Source of the DNA: CAYHPY01 sp964358485
GTDB lineage: Bacteria > Elusimicrobiota > Elusimicrobia > UBA1565 > UBA9628
DNA: 64,000 bases
Assembly: GCA_964358485.1 (NCBI GenBank)
Contig: CAYHPY010000004.1
Location: 1 to 64,000 of the forward strand
Reading direction: 5' to 3'
Shown here one piece after another: positions 1 through 7,297 of this stretch (positions within the stretch are counted from its first letter, which is position 1; each line of letters starts with the position of its first letter). Below the pieces are notes generated by a model. That model was not told the origin of the DNA. It searched no databases and worked only from the letters and a program-made list of their open reading frames with translations. Made by a program: the position numbers and the translations under genes.

Positions 1-275
1 TCAAGAATGTCTTCCGCGTGGGCGGCCGCGACGATCAGCAAGAGGATCATCCGGGCCGCGAACTGCTCCAGCAAAATGCGCGCCGCGCTTCGGCCCCCGC
101 GCTCGATGAGTTCGTTGGGCCCCCACAGGTCCAGCCTCCGCGCGGCCTCCCCGGAGGAGAGGCCCGCCCGCAGGTCGGCGCCCAACAGGTCCGCGGCCGC
201 CCGGGCGGCCAATTCGTGCCAGGCCCGTTTCGGGGGGGGAAGAGATAGCTCGACGATGCTCGAGGGTATCTTCAC
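1..275 (-). CDS. Cation-transporting P-type ATPase, N-terminal fragment (cut by window edge)
   Basis: Only the first 91 codons are present; the gene runs off the left edge. Read from a GTG at 275-273, the protein has the usual N-terminal module of Ca2+-type P-type ATPases: a segment near residues 19-35 (WHELAARAAADLLGADLR), a GLSSGEAARRL motif, GPNELIERGG, then a hydrophobic helix (RMILLLIVAAA) that would be the first membrane span. The phosphorylation and ATP-binding domains lie outside the window, so the transported ion cannot be told. A strong AGGAGG overlaps the GTG, so the exact start is uncertain; no ATG exists in frame upstream. It is divergent from the lipoprotein gene at 364. Confidence 0.72.
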   Translation of the reverse strand, partial: MKIPSSIVELSLPPPKRAWHELAARAAADLLGADLRAGLSSGEAARRLDLWGPNELIERGGRSAARILLEQFAARMILLLIVAAAHAEDIL

Positions 276-363
276 CTCCTTGCTGACCGCAACGCGGCGG
301 CCACGGGGGCCGCTTATTGAACGAGGCGAGAACCTGCAATAGTAAATTAGGTTCAATAGGGAG

Positions 364-1479
364 ATGAATCGTCGTTCGCTCTCAGCCCTGGTGGCATTAA
401 CGGCCGCCCTCTCCGGATGCTCACGTTCGGCCACGCCTAAACCCGACCCCGCGCCCTCACGGGAGTGGCAGCGCGAATCGATGAAGGCACGGGGCTTCGC
501 CCCAGTTTTAAGGCTCGACATCGCAGGCCGCCCCTGCGCGGCGTACCTCTCTCGACCGTCATCCGACCGCATCGCACTCAACTACGGGTCGCGCGCGAAC
601 GGTGTCTGGTCGCTGGAGGAGATTTTGTCTCTGCCAGGCTCCCAAGTAGGCTCGGCGATGGACTTCCGCCTCAAACCGGACGGAACGCCGTGCGCGCTCG
701 TATTGACGGACACAGTCGGCAAGGCGGTCATTGCGTGCCGAATTTCGGGTCAATGGAAACAGCGCGAACTGGATTGGAATGACGATCCGACGGCAACAAA
801 GTTGCGAACATCCTTTCTCGCGCTCGCGTTGTCGCAAGAAGGCGAACCCTATCTCCTTATCGAAGGCGAGAGCGGGATTCTCCTAGCGGGCTGGAATCCA
901 AAGTTTAACGTCAAACGCCTCGGTCCAATTCAGATGCCGTTGAACTTCCATTTGGCCGCAGCCGAATCAGGCGCTCTGCACGGAACAGTCACGCAGTACG
1001 CTGGGCCGCACGACCGCAGTTTCCTCCATTTCGTCTGGGACGGGGCCTCTGTAAGCTCATCGACTGTCGCCAACAGCGAGCCCTTCGGCAATCATGTTCG
1101 CATCGCGTTCGATCCGACGGGCACACCGCACTTGCTCTACAGCGAGCTCCACGGCGCCGGGATCGACATGCCGGAATATGCCTGGCACGCAAGACTTGCC
1201 AGGGAGGAGTGGATCAAGGAAAGGATTGGAGAGGCCCGGATCGTTTCGGCGAAACAGCTCGGCCTCCAGGTGGACGCGAAGGGCGTCGTTCATACGCTGA
1301 TCGCGGGGGATCCCCTTCTGGTCTACCGCCGCCGCGATACCACGTGGACGACAGAGACGGTCGCCTCAGGCGCAAGCCAGGTGAGCCTCGCGCTGGATTC
1401 GATCGGCGCGCCGCATGCGATCTATTCCGTCGGGGGCGAACTTCAATACGCCTGGCGTGCTCCGGCTGCCCCACGCTGA
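364..1479 (+). CDS. Predicted lipoprotein of unknown function
   Basis: 371 residues. The N-terminus is a lipoprotein signal (Arg-rich start, hydrophobic stretch, LSGC lipobox with Cys19), so the product should be lipid-anchored outside the cytoplasmic membrane. The rest is beta-rich with repeated short blocks around phrases such as DPTGTPHLLYSE and DSIGAPHAIYSV. This resembles BNR or beta-propeller-like repeats, but I cannot name a family. Codon use looks less GC-biased than in neighbouring genes, a possible sign of later acquisition. It stands alone, followed by tRNA-His on the other strand. Confidence 0.7.
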   Translation: MNRRSLSALVALTAALSGCSRSATPKPDPAPSREWQRESMKARGFAPVLRLDIAGRPCAAYLSRPSSDRIALNYGSRANGVWSLEEILSLPGSQVGSAMDFRLKPDGTPCALVLTDTVGKAVIACRISGQWKQRELDWNDDPTATKLRTSFLALALSQEGEPYLLIEGESGILLAGWNPKFNVKRLGPIQMPLNFHLAAAESGALHGTVTQYAGPHDRSFLHFVWDGASVSSSTVANSEPFGNHVRIAFDPTGTPHLLYSELHGAGIDMPEYAWHARLAREEWIKERIGEARIVSAKQLGLQVDAKGVVHTLIAGDPLLVYRRRDTTWTTETVASGASQVSLALDSIGAPHAIYSVGGELQYAWRAPAAPR

Positions 1480-1489
1480 CCTCCGTCTC

Positions 1490-1536
1490 TGAAAAAGACG
1501 GGCCGCGAAAGCGTTTTCACGCGATCGCGGCCGTCC
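1490..1536 (-). terminator. Rho-independent terminator of tRNA-His
   Basis: On the minus strand a GC-rich stem (arms about 1497-1508 and 1525-1535, one bulged base) with a large, partly paired loop is followed directly by TTTTTC. It lies about 10 bases past the encoded CCA of tRNA-His. Confidence 0.65.
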
Positions 1537-1546
1537 TTCTCAGAAC

Positions 1547-1624
1547 TGGGGTGACCGAGGGGACTTGAACCCCCGACCTCTGCGTTCACAGCGCAGCGCT
1601 CTAACCAGCTGAGCTACGGCCACC
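1547..1624 (-). tRNA. tRNA-His (anticodon GTG)
   Basis: The minus strand folds as a complete cloverleaf. Acceptor arms GTGGCCG/CGGTCAC pair over 7 bp, the D arm contains AGCTCAGCTGGTTAGAGC, the anticodon loop is TGTGAAC with anticodon GTG, and the T arm has GGTTCAAGTCC. The identity marks of tRNA-His are present: an extra G at -1 (position 1624) facing discriminator C (1550). The 3' CCA is encoded (1549-1547), unlike in the tRNA-Gly of this window. Confidence 0.95.
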
Positions 1625-1634
1625 GAAGGCCCGC

Positions 1635-1662
1635 ATTATACCACTTAAAGGCCGAGAGGGAA
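1635..1662 (-). promoter_or_regulatory. Promoter of tRNA-His
   Basis: On the minus strand there is a perfect -10 TATAAT (1640-1635) and a weak -35 TTCCCT (1662-1657) with a 16-base spacer. The tRNA 5' end lies 10 bases downstream of the -10. Confidence 0.6.
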
Positions 1663-1927
1663 TAGAGGCCTTCCGCGAGGGTTTTTTGCGATTTTGCATA
1701 TAAATCAAGGATAATTGGGCCCATGCCGAGTATGAAATTTACCCTTAAAATTTAAGCAAAAATCATGGTCGGAGGGGTGGAGTCCGCAGGCCCCCGGCTC
1801 CAAGCCGCAGTCCGCCCGGGCCAAGGCAAAATCAGGCATAGGCCCTTGGACCTAGGCCCATCCGGGCCCCCCGGCCCTCGTCATAAATCCGTTACACCGT
1901 TAAGCTATAGTCATGGAGACAAAAACC
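1663..1927. other. Intergenic region, AT-rich then GC-rich, no clear gene
   Basis: The part at 1685-1765 is strikingly AT-rich for this genome and holds a ten-codon ORF (ATG at 1723, ending in TAA) that is not convincing. The part at 1770-1890 is rich in GGCCC-type words. A likely -10 (TAAGCTATAGTC, 1901-1912) for the TPR gene lies at the right end. I see no RNA gene or longer protein. Confidence 0.45.
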
Positions 1928-3160
1928 ATGAAGAACTTGAAGCTCGCGGCCGTGCTCACCACTCTCTCGATCCTGGGGGCGAATTCCGCAAACGCCATGG
2001 CCCCCGCCGCCAAAGCCAAGAAAGCCTTGAGCCAAGGCCTCCAGAGCATGGACTCCCAGCAGTACGCCGACGCCATCGACATGTTCCACCGGGCCGCCAA
2101 GCTCGATCCCAAAAACGCCGGCGCCCACTTCCTTCTAGGGTACGCGCACTACCAGCGGGGCTTTCTCGGGGGCGACCCCGAATCGGCCTCCCGGGACGAC
2201 GCCGCCGAGACCGTCCGCGCCTACTCCGTGGTCCTGGCCCTGGATCCCCAGCTGGAATCGGTGAACCAGCCCCACCGCTTCTACCACAGCCTGGCCCTGT
2301 CCTACGAGGCCTTGGACGCCAACGACAAGGCGGTGGACGCCTATAAAAAGGCCTTCGCCCTGGCGCCCAACAACCCCCTGCTCCCTCTTTACGCCGCCCG
2401 CATGCGCTACCGGCTGGGCGACCAGCCCCGGTCGGCCGCCAACATGGCCCTGGCCCTGCGCAAGGCCAAGCAGATCAAGAAGGAGGAGTCGGTGATGCGC
2501 CTGCTCAAAACCGATCCTTACTTCTCCGCGATGCTCAAGAGCCCGCTCCACCGCCGCCTGTTGGCCGAGTACGACGGCTCGGCCGCGGACTCCTCCGAGG
2601 AGGGGCCGGACATGCAGGACGCGCCCCAGTTGGCCATGCGGGACTCGGTGAAGGATTCCGGGGACCAGCGGAGCCGGATCATCTCCGAGACCTCCCAGGA
2701 GTCGGCTGTGATGCGGCGGATGTCGGCAGCCAACGAGGAGTTCAAATTCGGCCGCTTCCGGGAAGCCGTGGACGCCTACAACGAGACCTTGGGGATCAAC
2801 CAGGAAACCCAGTCCCTCAACCCGACCCAGGTTTCCCTGATCTACGAGCGGATGGGCGTCTCCTACAACAAGCTCGGCCTGACCTCCGGAGCGGTCAAGG
2901 CCCTGCGCTACTCGGTCCAGGAAATGCCCGGAAACGCCAACTCCCACTACCAGCTGGCCTTGGCCTACTCGGTGGACGGAAAGTTCTCCAACGCCCTCAA
3001 GGCCCTGGGCGAGTCCTTCCGCAACGCCCCCTCCGAAGGGGAACTGCGCAAGCTCATGCTCCTGGCCAAGACCGACTCGGAGCTCGACGGGATCCGCGAA
3101 ATGCCGGGCTTCAAGTCGATCCTGGGAACCTTCCAGGACCGGCTTACGGCCCGCCGGTAG
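1928..3160 (+). CDS. Secreted tetratricopeptide-repeat protein
   Basis: 410 residues from ATG 1928, chosen because GGAG at 1916-1919 is well placed for it and the protein then begins with a clean Sec signal (MKNLKLAAVL...ANSANAMA). A start at 1913 would add five polar residues with no ribosome site. The mature part holds TPR units: residues about 30-130 (YADAIDMFHRAAKLDPKN, DKAVDAYKKAFALAPNN) and 260-370 (FGRFREAVDAYNETLG, GAVKALRYSVQEMPGNANSH). A charged linker lies between them. TPR proteins of this type scaffold envelope complexes; no partner is evident from the neighbours. Confidence 0.85.
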   Translation: MKNLKLAAVLTTLSILGANSANAMAPAAKAKKALSQGLQSMDSQQYADAIDMFHRAAKLDPKNAGAHFLLGYAHYQRGFLGGDPESASRDDAAETVRAYSVVLALDPQLESVNQPHRFYHSLALSYEALDANDKAVDAYKKAFALAPNNPLLPLYAARMRYRLGDQPRSAANMALALRKAKQIKKEESVMRLLKTDPYFSAMLKSPLHRRLLAEYDGSAADSSEEGPDMQDAPQLAMRDSVKDSGDQRSRIISETSQESAVMRRMSAANEEFKFGRFREAVDAYNETLGINQETQSLNPTQVSLIYERMGVSYNKLGLTSGAVKALRYSVQEMPGNANSHYQLALAYSVDGKFSNALKALGESFRNAPSEGELRKLMLLAKTDSELDGIREMPGFKSILGTFQDRLTARR

Positions 3161-3234
3161 ACGGACCGGCCGGAACTCTTGCTCGCCCGCGGGCCTAAAT
3201 GATACCCTAGGCCTCCCGTCGCTCGACGGGGATC

Positions 3235-3939
3235 ATGGCCTACTCCAAAAAGGAAGCTCCCAACTGCGAATGGTGCCCCTATAAAAAAAGCTGTTATTAC
3301 GAGCTTTTGGGCACCAAGGAAGCCAAGCGGTACTGGAAGGACATGCGGGTGGCCAACGCGTTCAAAGAAGGCCAAGTCGTCTTCTACGAAGGCACCAAGC
3401 CGCAGGGCATCTACGTCGTCTGCAAAGGCCGGGTCAAGGTTTACAAGTCGAGCCGCACCGGCCAGCAGTTGACGACCCGGGTGGAATCCCCCGGGGATCT
3501 TCTCGGACACGTCTCGTTTTTGGCGCAGGGGGACTACACCAGCACGGCCGAGGCCTTGGACCCGGCGGTCGTTTCCATGGTCGACGAAAGAACCTTCCTG
3601 AACTTCCTTGTCAAATTCCCGTACTCCGCGGTGGCGCTCCTTCGCGCCCTGGCCATGGACGTCCGAATGGGAGAGAACAAAGCCCGCGACATCGCCTTCA
3701 AGCCCGCCCGGGGCCGCCTGGCCGACGTCCTTCTGCGGATGATGACCCCCGCCAAGCCCAAGCCGGTGGTGGTCGGCCTCAAGCGCCGGGACCTGGGGGA
3801 GATGGCGGGCCTGACCATCGAGACCACGGTGCGCCTGCTCAAGGACTTCGAGATCCGGGGCCTGCTCCGCAAGAAGGACAAGGATCTGGTCATCCTCAAC
3901 GAAGAGCAGCTCAAGACCATCTCCGGCGCGGCGCAGTAG
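3235..3939 (+). CDS. Crp/Fnr-family regulator with FNR-type cysteine cluster
   Basis: 234 residues. The N-terminus carries Cys11-x2-Cys14-x5-Cys20, the same spacing as the three N-terminal [4Fe-4S] ligands of E. coli FNR (Cys20, 23, 29). The cyclic-nucleotide-type beta-barrel covers residues about 40-125, then a dimer helix, then a winged helix (residues about 180-225) with recognition helix LTIETTVRLLKDF. FNR uses ExxSR there; here it is ExxVR. The FNR fourth ligand (Cys122) aligns with a Ser, and the only other cysteine is Cys63, so cluster binding is plausible but not assured. An oxygen- or NO-responsive role is inferred. An FNR-like palindrome lies 114 bases downstream, in front of the next gene. 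Confidence 0.88.
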   Translation: MAYSKKEAPNCEWCPYKKSCYYELLGTKEAKRYWKDMRVANAFKEGQVVFYEGTKPQGIYVVCKGRVKVYKSSRTGQQLTTRVESPGDLLGHVSFLAQGDYTSTAEALDPAVVSMVDERTFLNFLVKFPYSAVALLRALAMDVRMGENKARDIAFKPARGRLADVLLRMMTPAKPKPVVVGLKRRDLGEMAGLTIETTVRLLKDFEIRGLLRKKDKDLVILNEEQLKTISGAAQ

Positions 3940-3962
3940 TTTCGCCGAAGTAACCTAGGTGC

Positions 3963-4013
3963 CGGTGCCAGGGATCAAACTTGGTCAACTGCGTTCACCG
4001 ATCCCTGGCACCG
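3963..4013. repeat. Intergenic inverted repeat, 14-bp perfect arms
   Basis: CGGTGCCAGGGATC at 3963-3976 and its exact complement at 4000-4013 surround a 23-base loop. There is no following T run, so it is not a simple terminator. Short palindromes of this look are often spread by REP-associated transposases; that is inference here. Confidence 0.6.
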
Positions 4014-4042
4014 CCACGGCGGGCAACGCCACGGCGGGCACC
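4013..4042. repeat. Two-copy 15-bp tandem repeat
   Basis: GCCACGGCGGGCAAC at 4013-4027 is followed by GCCACGGCGGGCACC at 4028-4042, differing at one base. It abuts the inverted repeat on its left. Confidence 0.55.
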
Positions 4043-4052
4043 GCCACCACTA

Positions 4053-4066
4053 TTGACCCAGATCAA
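4053..4066 (+). promoter_or_regulatory. FNR-type binding site candidate
   Basis: TTGAC-CCAG-ATCAA matches the FNR consensus (TTGAT, four bases, ATCAA) at 9 of 10 positions. Its centre is 64.5 bases upstream of the ATG at 4124. If transcription starts at or near that ATG (a TAGAAT lies at 4112-4117), this is close to the -61.5 position of class I FNR/CRP activation. The regulator encoded just upstream is the obvious candidate to bind it. Confidence 0.5.
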
Positions 4067-4123
4067 CTATAAGGCTTGACCGGACTCATAGGGAATTTTC
4101 CGGCGAGGGGTTAGAATATACCC

Positions 4124-4360
4124 ATGCTAGATTTGATCCTGACGCTGAGCCTCGCCGCCGCAAACACCGCCCCCGCCTCCACCGCCCAGTTCCGGCCGTG
4201 CGTTTGGCCCAACAAGTGCGCCGTGGAAGCCCCCGTCCAGACCGCGCAGTTTCGGCCCTGCGTTTGGCCCAACAAGTGCGCCAAAACCGTCGAGGCGCCC
4301 GTGACCGTGGCGCAGTTCAGCCCCTGCGTGTGGCCCAATAAGTGCGGTAAGAAGGCCTAA
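4124..4360 (+). CDS. Small exported protein with three repeated Cys-loop peptides
   Basis: 78 residues. A hydrophobic leader (residues 1-18, possible cleavage after TAPA) precedes three units starting at residues 21, 41 and 63. Each has core AQFxPCVWPNKC, with Cys pairs 26/32, 46/52 and 68/74 that could each close a seven-residue disulfide ring. Linkers contain EAPV. The first two cores are identical in protein but differ in DNA only at synonymous third positions, which shows selection on the peptide and supports the gene being real. I do not recognise the family. It might be a multi-copy precursor cut at the linkers, a metal- or haem-binding secreted protein, or a structural one. No processing or export enzyme is adjacent. 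Confidence 0.72.
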   Translation: MLDLILTLSLAAANTAPASTAQFRPCVWPNKCAVEAPVQTAQFRPCVWPNKCAKTVEAPVTVAQFSPCVWPNKCGKKA

Positions 4361-4396
4361 CCAAGTCTCTCCGGACCATAACCAAAAACCAGACCA

Positions 4397-4429
4397 AACC
4401 GCCCCGCGAAAGCGGGGCGGTTCTTTTAT
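4397..4429. terminator. Bidirectional Rho-independent terminator
   Basis: An 11-bp stem (AACCGCCCCGC, GAAA loop, GCGGGGCGGTT) is followed by CTTTTATT on the plus strand and by a T-rich tract on the minus strand. It separates the small peptide gene (+) from upp (-). Confidence 0.85.
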
Positions 4430-4464
4430 TGGCCGTTGTAGGAAAGAAGCGCGTTCGGGGTGAC

Positions 4465-5091
4465 TTAGGTGGCGAACTGCCGGTCGCCCGCGTCCCCGAG
4501 GCCGGGGACGATATAGCCCTTCTTGTTGAGGACCGGGTCCAAGCCCGCGGAGTAAATGGCGACGTCGGGATGGGCCTCATGGACCCGCTTCACCCCGGCC
4601 TTGGAGGCGATCAGGCTCAGCAGGCAGATCTGCCGGGCCCCGTCGGTCTTGAGGATGTGGATGGCCTCCACGGCCGAGCCGCCGGTGGCCAGCATGGGAT
4701 CGAGCAGGACCGTGAAGCAGTTCTTGATGTCCTTGGGCAGGCGCACGTAATAGCGGACCGGGTTCAAGGTCTCCTCATTGCGGTAGAGGCCGATGTGCCC
4801 GATCCGCGCGGCGGGGGACAACCGCAGAAGGCCGGGCAAAAAGCCCAGCCCGGCCCGAAGAACGGCCACCAGGGCCACCGGCTGGTCCACGTATTGGGCG
4901 GGGGCCTTCTGCAGGGGGGTCAAAACCTCCGACTTTCGGGTCTTGAGGTTGCGCAGAACCTCGTAGCCCATCAAAGAACCGACCTCCTCCATGGCCACGC
5001 GGAAGGCTTCCGGCGGGGTCCGGCGGTCCCGAAGGACGGCCAATTTCTCCTGAATGAGAGGATGCTCGCAGATCTGGAATTTAGGCGCCAT
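4465..5091 (-). CDS. upp: Uracil phosphoribosyltransferase
   Basis: 208 residues, normal length. Converts uracil plus PRPP to UMP in pyrimidine salvage, in the cytoplasm. The PRPP loop is LLDPMLATGGSA, with the expected hinge VLRAGLGF earlier and the uracil-binding C-terminal region (GYIVPGLGDAGDRQF) intact. The ATG at 5091 overlaps the deoA stop by one base (TAATG), so translation is likely coupled. It is last in the pnp-deoA-upp unit and ends at the bidirectional terminator. Confidence 0.96.
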   Translation of the reverse strand: MAPKFQICEHPLIQEKLAVLRDRRTPPEAFRVAMEEVGSLMGYEVLRNLKTRKSEVLTPLQKAPAQYVDQPVALVAVLRAGLGFLPGLLRLSPAARIGHIGLYRNEETLNPVRYYVRLPKDIKNCFTVLLDPMLATGGSAVEAIHILKTDGARQICLLSLIASKAGVKRVHEAHPDVAIYSAGLDPVLNKKGYIVPGLGDAGDRQFAT

Positions 5092-6398
5092 TATTGGATG
5101 ACCTCTTTGACCACCGGCCCGGGACGCGGGGCCTTGGGGGAATATTTCAAGGACGACAGAAAGACCGCTTCGGCCTCTTTGAGCCTCGCCCCGTCGCGGG
5201 CGTAAAGCGTCGCCACCAAATCCCCGCGCCGGACCCGAGCCCCGACCTTGCGCTCCAAGGTGATGCCGGCCCCGAAGTCCAGACGGTCCTCCTTGGCGGC
5301 CCGCCCGGCCCCGAGCACGATGCCGGCCCGCCCCACCGTCCGGGCGTCCATCCAGGAAATGAAACCGTCCGACCCCGCCGCGACCCGCAGGCTCAGGGGA
5401 GACCGCGGCAGACGGCCGGGATCGTCCACGACCCGGGGATCGCCTCCTTGGGCTTGCACCATTTTCCGGAACAGGGCCAAGCCGGAGCCGTCCGCGATCA
5501 ATTTTTCCAGGCGCGCGGCGCCCTCTTCCCAAGAGCGGGATTTGCCGCCAAGGTGGAGCATCCAACCTCCCAGGGCCAAGAGGCACTCCAGGTAATCCGA
5601 GGCCCGGCGGTCTCCTTGAAGGATTTCGACGGCCTGGCGAATCTCCAGGGCGTTGCCGATCTGCAAGCCGAGGGGCTGGTCCATGGCGGTGAGCAGAGCC
5701 GCGCATTTCATCCCCAGACGGCGGGCGGTTGCGGCCATGGCCCGGGCGGCCTCGCGGGCCCGCGCCGGTTCCTGGAAAATGGCCCCGGAACCGACCTTGA
5801 CGTCGAGGACCAAGGCGTCCAGGCCCTCGGCCGCCTTCTTGGAGAGGATGCTGGAGACCACCAACGGCAGGGACTCGACGGTCGCGGTCACGTCCCGGAT
5901 GGAATAGAGGCGCCGGTCGGAGGGAGCGATGTCGGCGCTTTGCCCGAACATGCAAAGGCCCAGGCGCGCCATCTGCCGGCGGATCGCCGACATGGGAAGA
6001 GCCACCTTCATCCCCTTGATGGATTCCAGCTTGTCCAAGGTTCCGCCGGTGTGGGCCAAGCCCCGGCCCGACATCATCGGCACAGCCAGCCCCGCGGCCG
6101 CCACCAGGGGGGCCAGGGGAAGGGAAATCCCGTCCCCGACGCCGCCGGTCGAGTGCTTGTCCACCGCGGCTTTTCCGAACTCGCCGCGTTTAAAGCGGGC
6201 CCCCGAGGCGGCCATCGCCTTGGTCAGGGCCGTGGTCTCGGCCTCGGTCATGCCCCGCCAGCAGACGGCCATCAGCCACGCGGAAAACTGGTAGTCGGGG
6301 ACTTTGCCGTCGGCCGCGGCCCGGGCGATGAACTCGAGTTCGGCGGGGTCATGGGTCTCCCCGCGGCGCTTGCGGGCGATCAGGTCGACCATCCGCAT
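5091..6398 (-). CDS. deoA: Thymidine/pyrimidine-nucleoside phosphorylase
   Basis: 435 residues from ATG 6398. Splits thymidine or uridine with phosphate into base and (deoxy)ribose-1-phosphate. The family signature is present near residue 75-115 (KHSTGGVGD, MMSGRGLAHTGGTLDKLE), followed by the catalytic alpha/beta domain and a C-terminal hammerhead domain (residues about 330-420). It starts 7 bases after pnp with only a weak ribosome site. The encoded chemistry feeds upp downstream. Whether it prefers thymidine (DeoA) or both pyrimidines (Pdp) cannot be told from sequence alone. Confidence 0.93.
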   Translation of the reverse strand: MRMVDLIARKRRGETHDPAELEFIARAAADGKVPDYQFSAWLMAVCWRGMTEAETTALTKAMAASGARFKRGEFGKAAVDKHSTGGVGDGISLPLAPLVAAAGLAVPMMSGRGLAHTGGTLDKLESIKGMKVALPMSAIRRQMARLGLCMFGQSADIAPSDRRLYSIRDVTATVESLPLVVSSILSKKAAEGLDALVLDVKVGSGAIFQEPARAREAARAMAATARRLGMKCAALLTAMDQPLGLQIGNALEIRQAVEILQGDRRASDYLECLLALGGWMLHLGGKSRSWEEGAARLEKLIADGSGLALFRKMVQAQGGDPRVVDDPGRLPRSPLSLRVAAGSDGFISWMDARTVGRAGIVLGAGRAAKEDRLDFGAGITLERKVGARVRRGDLVATLYARDGARLKEAEAVFLSSLKYSPKAPRPGPVVKEVIQ

Positions 6399-6405
6399 GG
6401 CGCGG

Positions 6406-7251
6406 TTACCTGATCTGTCCGAGCAAGTCCTGGATGACGGTTTGCAGGCGGCCCGAGACCTGCTTGCCCAGGGCCAGCACATCGGGATGGCTCATGGTGG
6501 AGCCCTTGAGGCCCGCGGCGAGATTGGAGACCCAGGAGATGACCAAGCACCGGACGTTCATCTGCCGGGCCACGATGGCCTCCGGCACCACCGACATGCC
6601 GACCACGTCGCCGCCCATCGTCCGGAAGGCGCGGATCTCGGCCGGGGTTTCGTAGGAAGGACCGCCCACCGAGACGTAGACCCCCTCGGAGGACGGAATC
6701 TTCCGCTTCTTGCACACCGCCAGGGCGAGCTTGCGCAGGGCGGGGTCGTAAGCGTCCGTGAGGGAGGGGAACATTTCCCCGAACTCCTCCTCGTGAAACG
6801 CCCGGAGGGGATTGCGGCCCATGAAATTGATGTGGTCGCTGACCACGACCAGCTGGCCGGGGCGCATGTTGGGGCGCATGCCGCCCACCGCGGCGGTGAT
6901 GATCAAGGTCTTGAGGCCCATGTACTCCAGCATCCGGACCGGGAGGGCGATGTTCTCCATGGAGTGGCCCTCGTAATAATGGAAGCGGCCCTGCATGACG
7001 GCCACGCCGACGCCTCCGTCCTTGGAAGGATACTGGCCGAGGATCAACTTGCCCTCATGGCCGGCCACCGTGGTCCGGGGAAAGCCGGGGATCTGGGAGT
7101 AGGGAATGGTTTCCGCGCCGCGGAGCTCGGGCACGGCGTGGGAAAGGCCGCTGCCCAGGATGATTCCGATCTTGGGATTGGCCGACGGGGCCCGTGAGCG
7201 GACGTAGGCGGCGGCTCTGCGGATGGATCCGACGTAGGTCTTGATTTCCAT
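6406..7251 (-). CDS. Purine-nucleoside phosphorylase
   Basis: 281 residues, family PNP/MTAP type 2. Phosphate-site motifs GSGLSHAV and GRFHYYEGH are present, as are the base-site segments VYVSVGGPSYETPAE, GMSVVPEA and SNLAAGL. The usual TNAAGG motif is TAAVGG here (about residue 117), so one normally conserved Asn is Ala; this may alter sugar or phosphate contacts. First gene of a purine and pyrimidine salvage unit with deoA and upp. The 46-bp gap to the divergent tkt gene must hold both promoters. Confidence 0.93.
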   Translation of the reverse strand: MEIKTYVGSIRRAAAYVRSRAPSANPKIGIILGSGLSHAVPELRGAETIPYSQIPGFPRTTVAGHEGKLILGQYPSKDGGVGVAVMQGRFHYYEGHSMENIALPVRMLEYMGLKTLIITAAVGGMRPNMRPGQLVVVSDHINFMGRNPLRAFHEEEFGEMFPSLTDAYDPALRKLALAVCKKRKIPSSEGVYVSVGGPSYETPAEIRAFRTMGGDVVGMSVVPEAIVARQMNVRCLVISWVSNLAAGLKGSTMSHPDVLALGKQVSGRLQTVIQDLLGQIR

Positions 7252-7297
7252 GGTGGGCTCCTTGATTGATCATACTAAATTTCCAATAATACCGGCC

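Noticed and set aside
1723..1755. Ten-codon leader peptide in the AT-rich gap
   Set aside because: No attenuator hairpins, no regulated gene directly after it and only weak ribosome site; it could occur by chance.
4111..4338. Repeat-containing ORF on the minus strand opposite the Cys-loop peptide gene
   Set aside because: It is the mirror of the plus-strand repeats. The silent differences follow the plus-strand frame, so the minus frame is not the coding one.
7241..7297. ATG 7241 as start of the transketolase N-terminal subunit
   Set aside because: It would overlap the start of the divergent pnp gene and its promoter region; GTG 7298 gives the normal family N-terminus.
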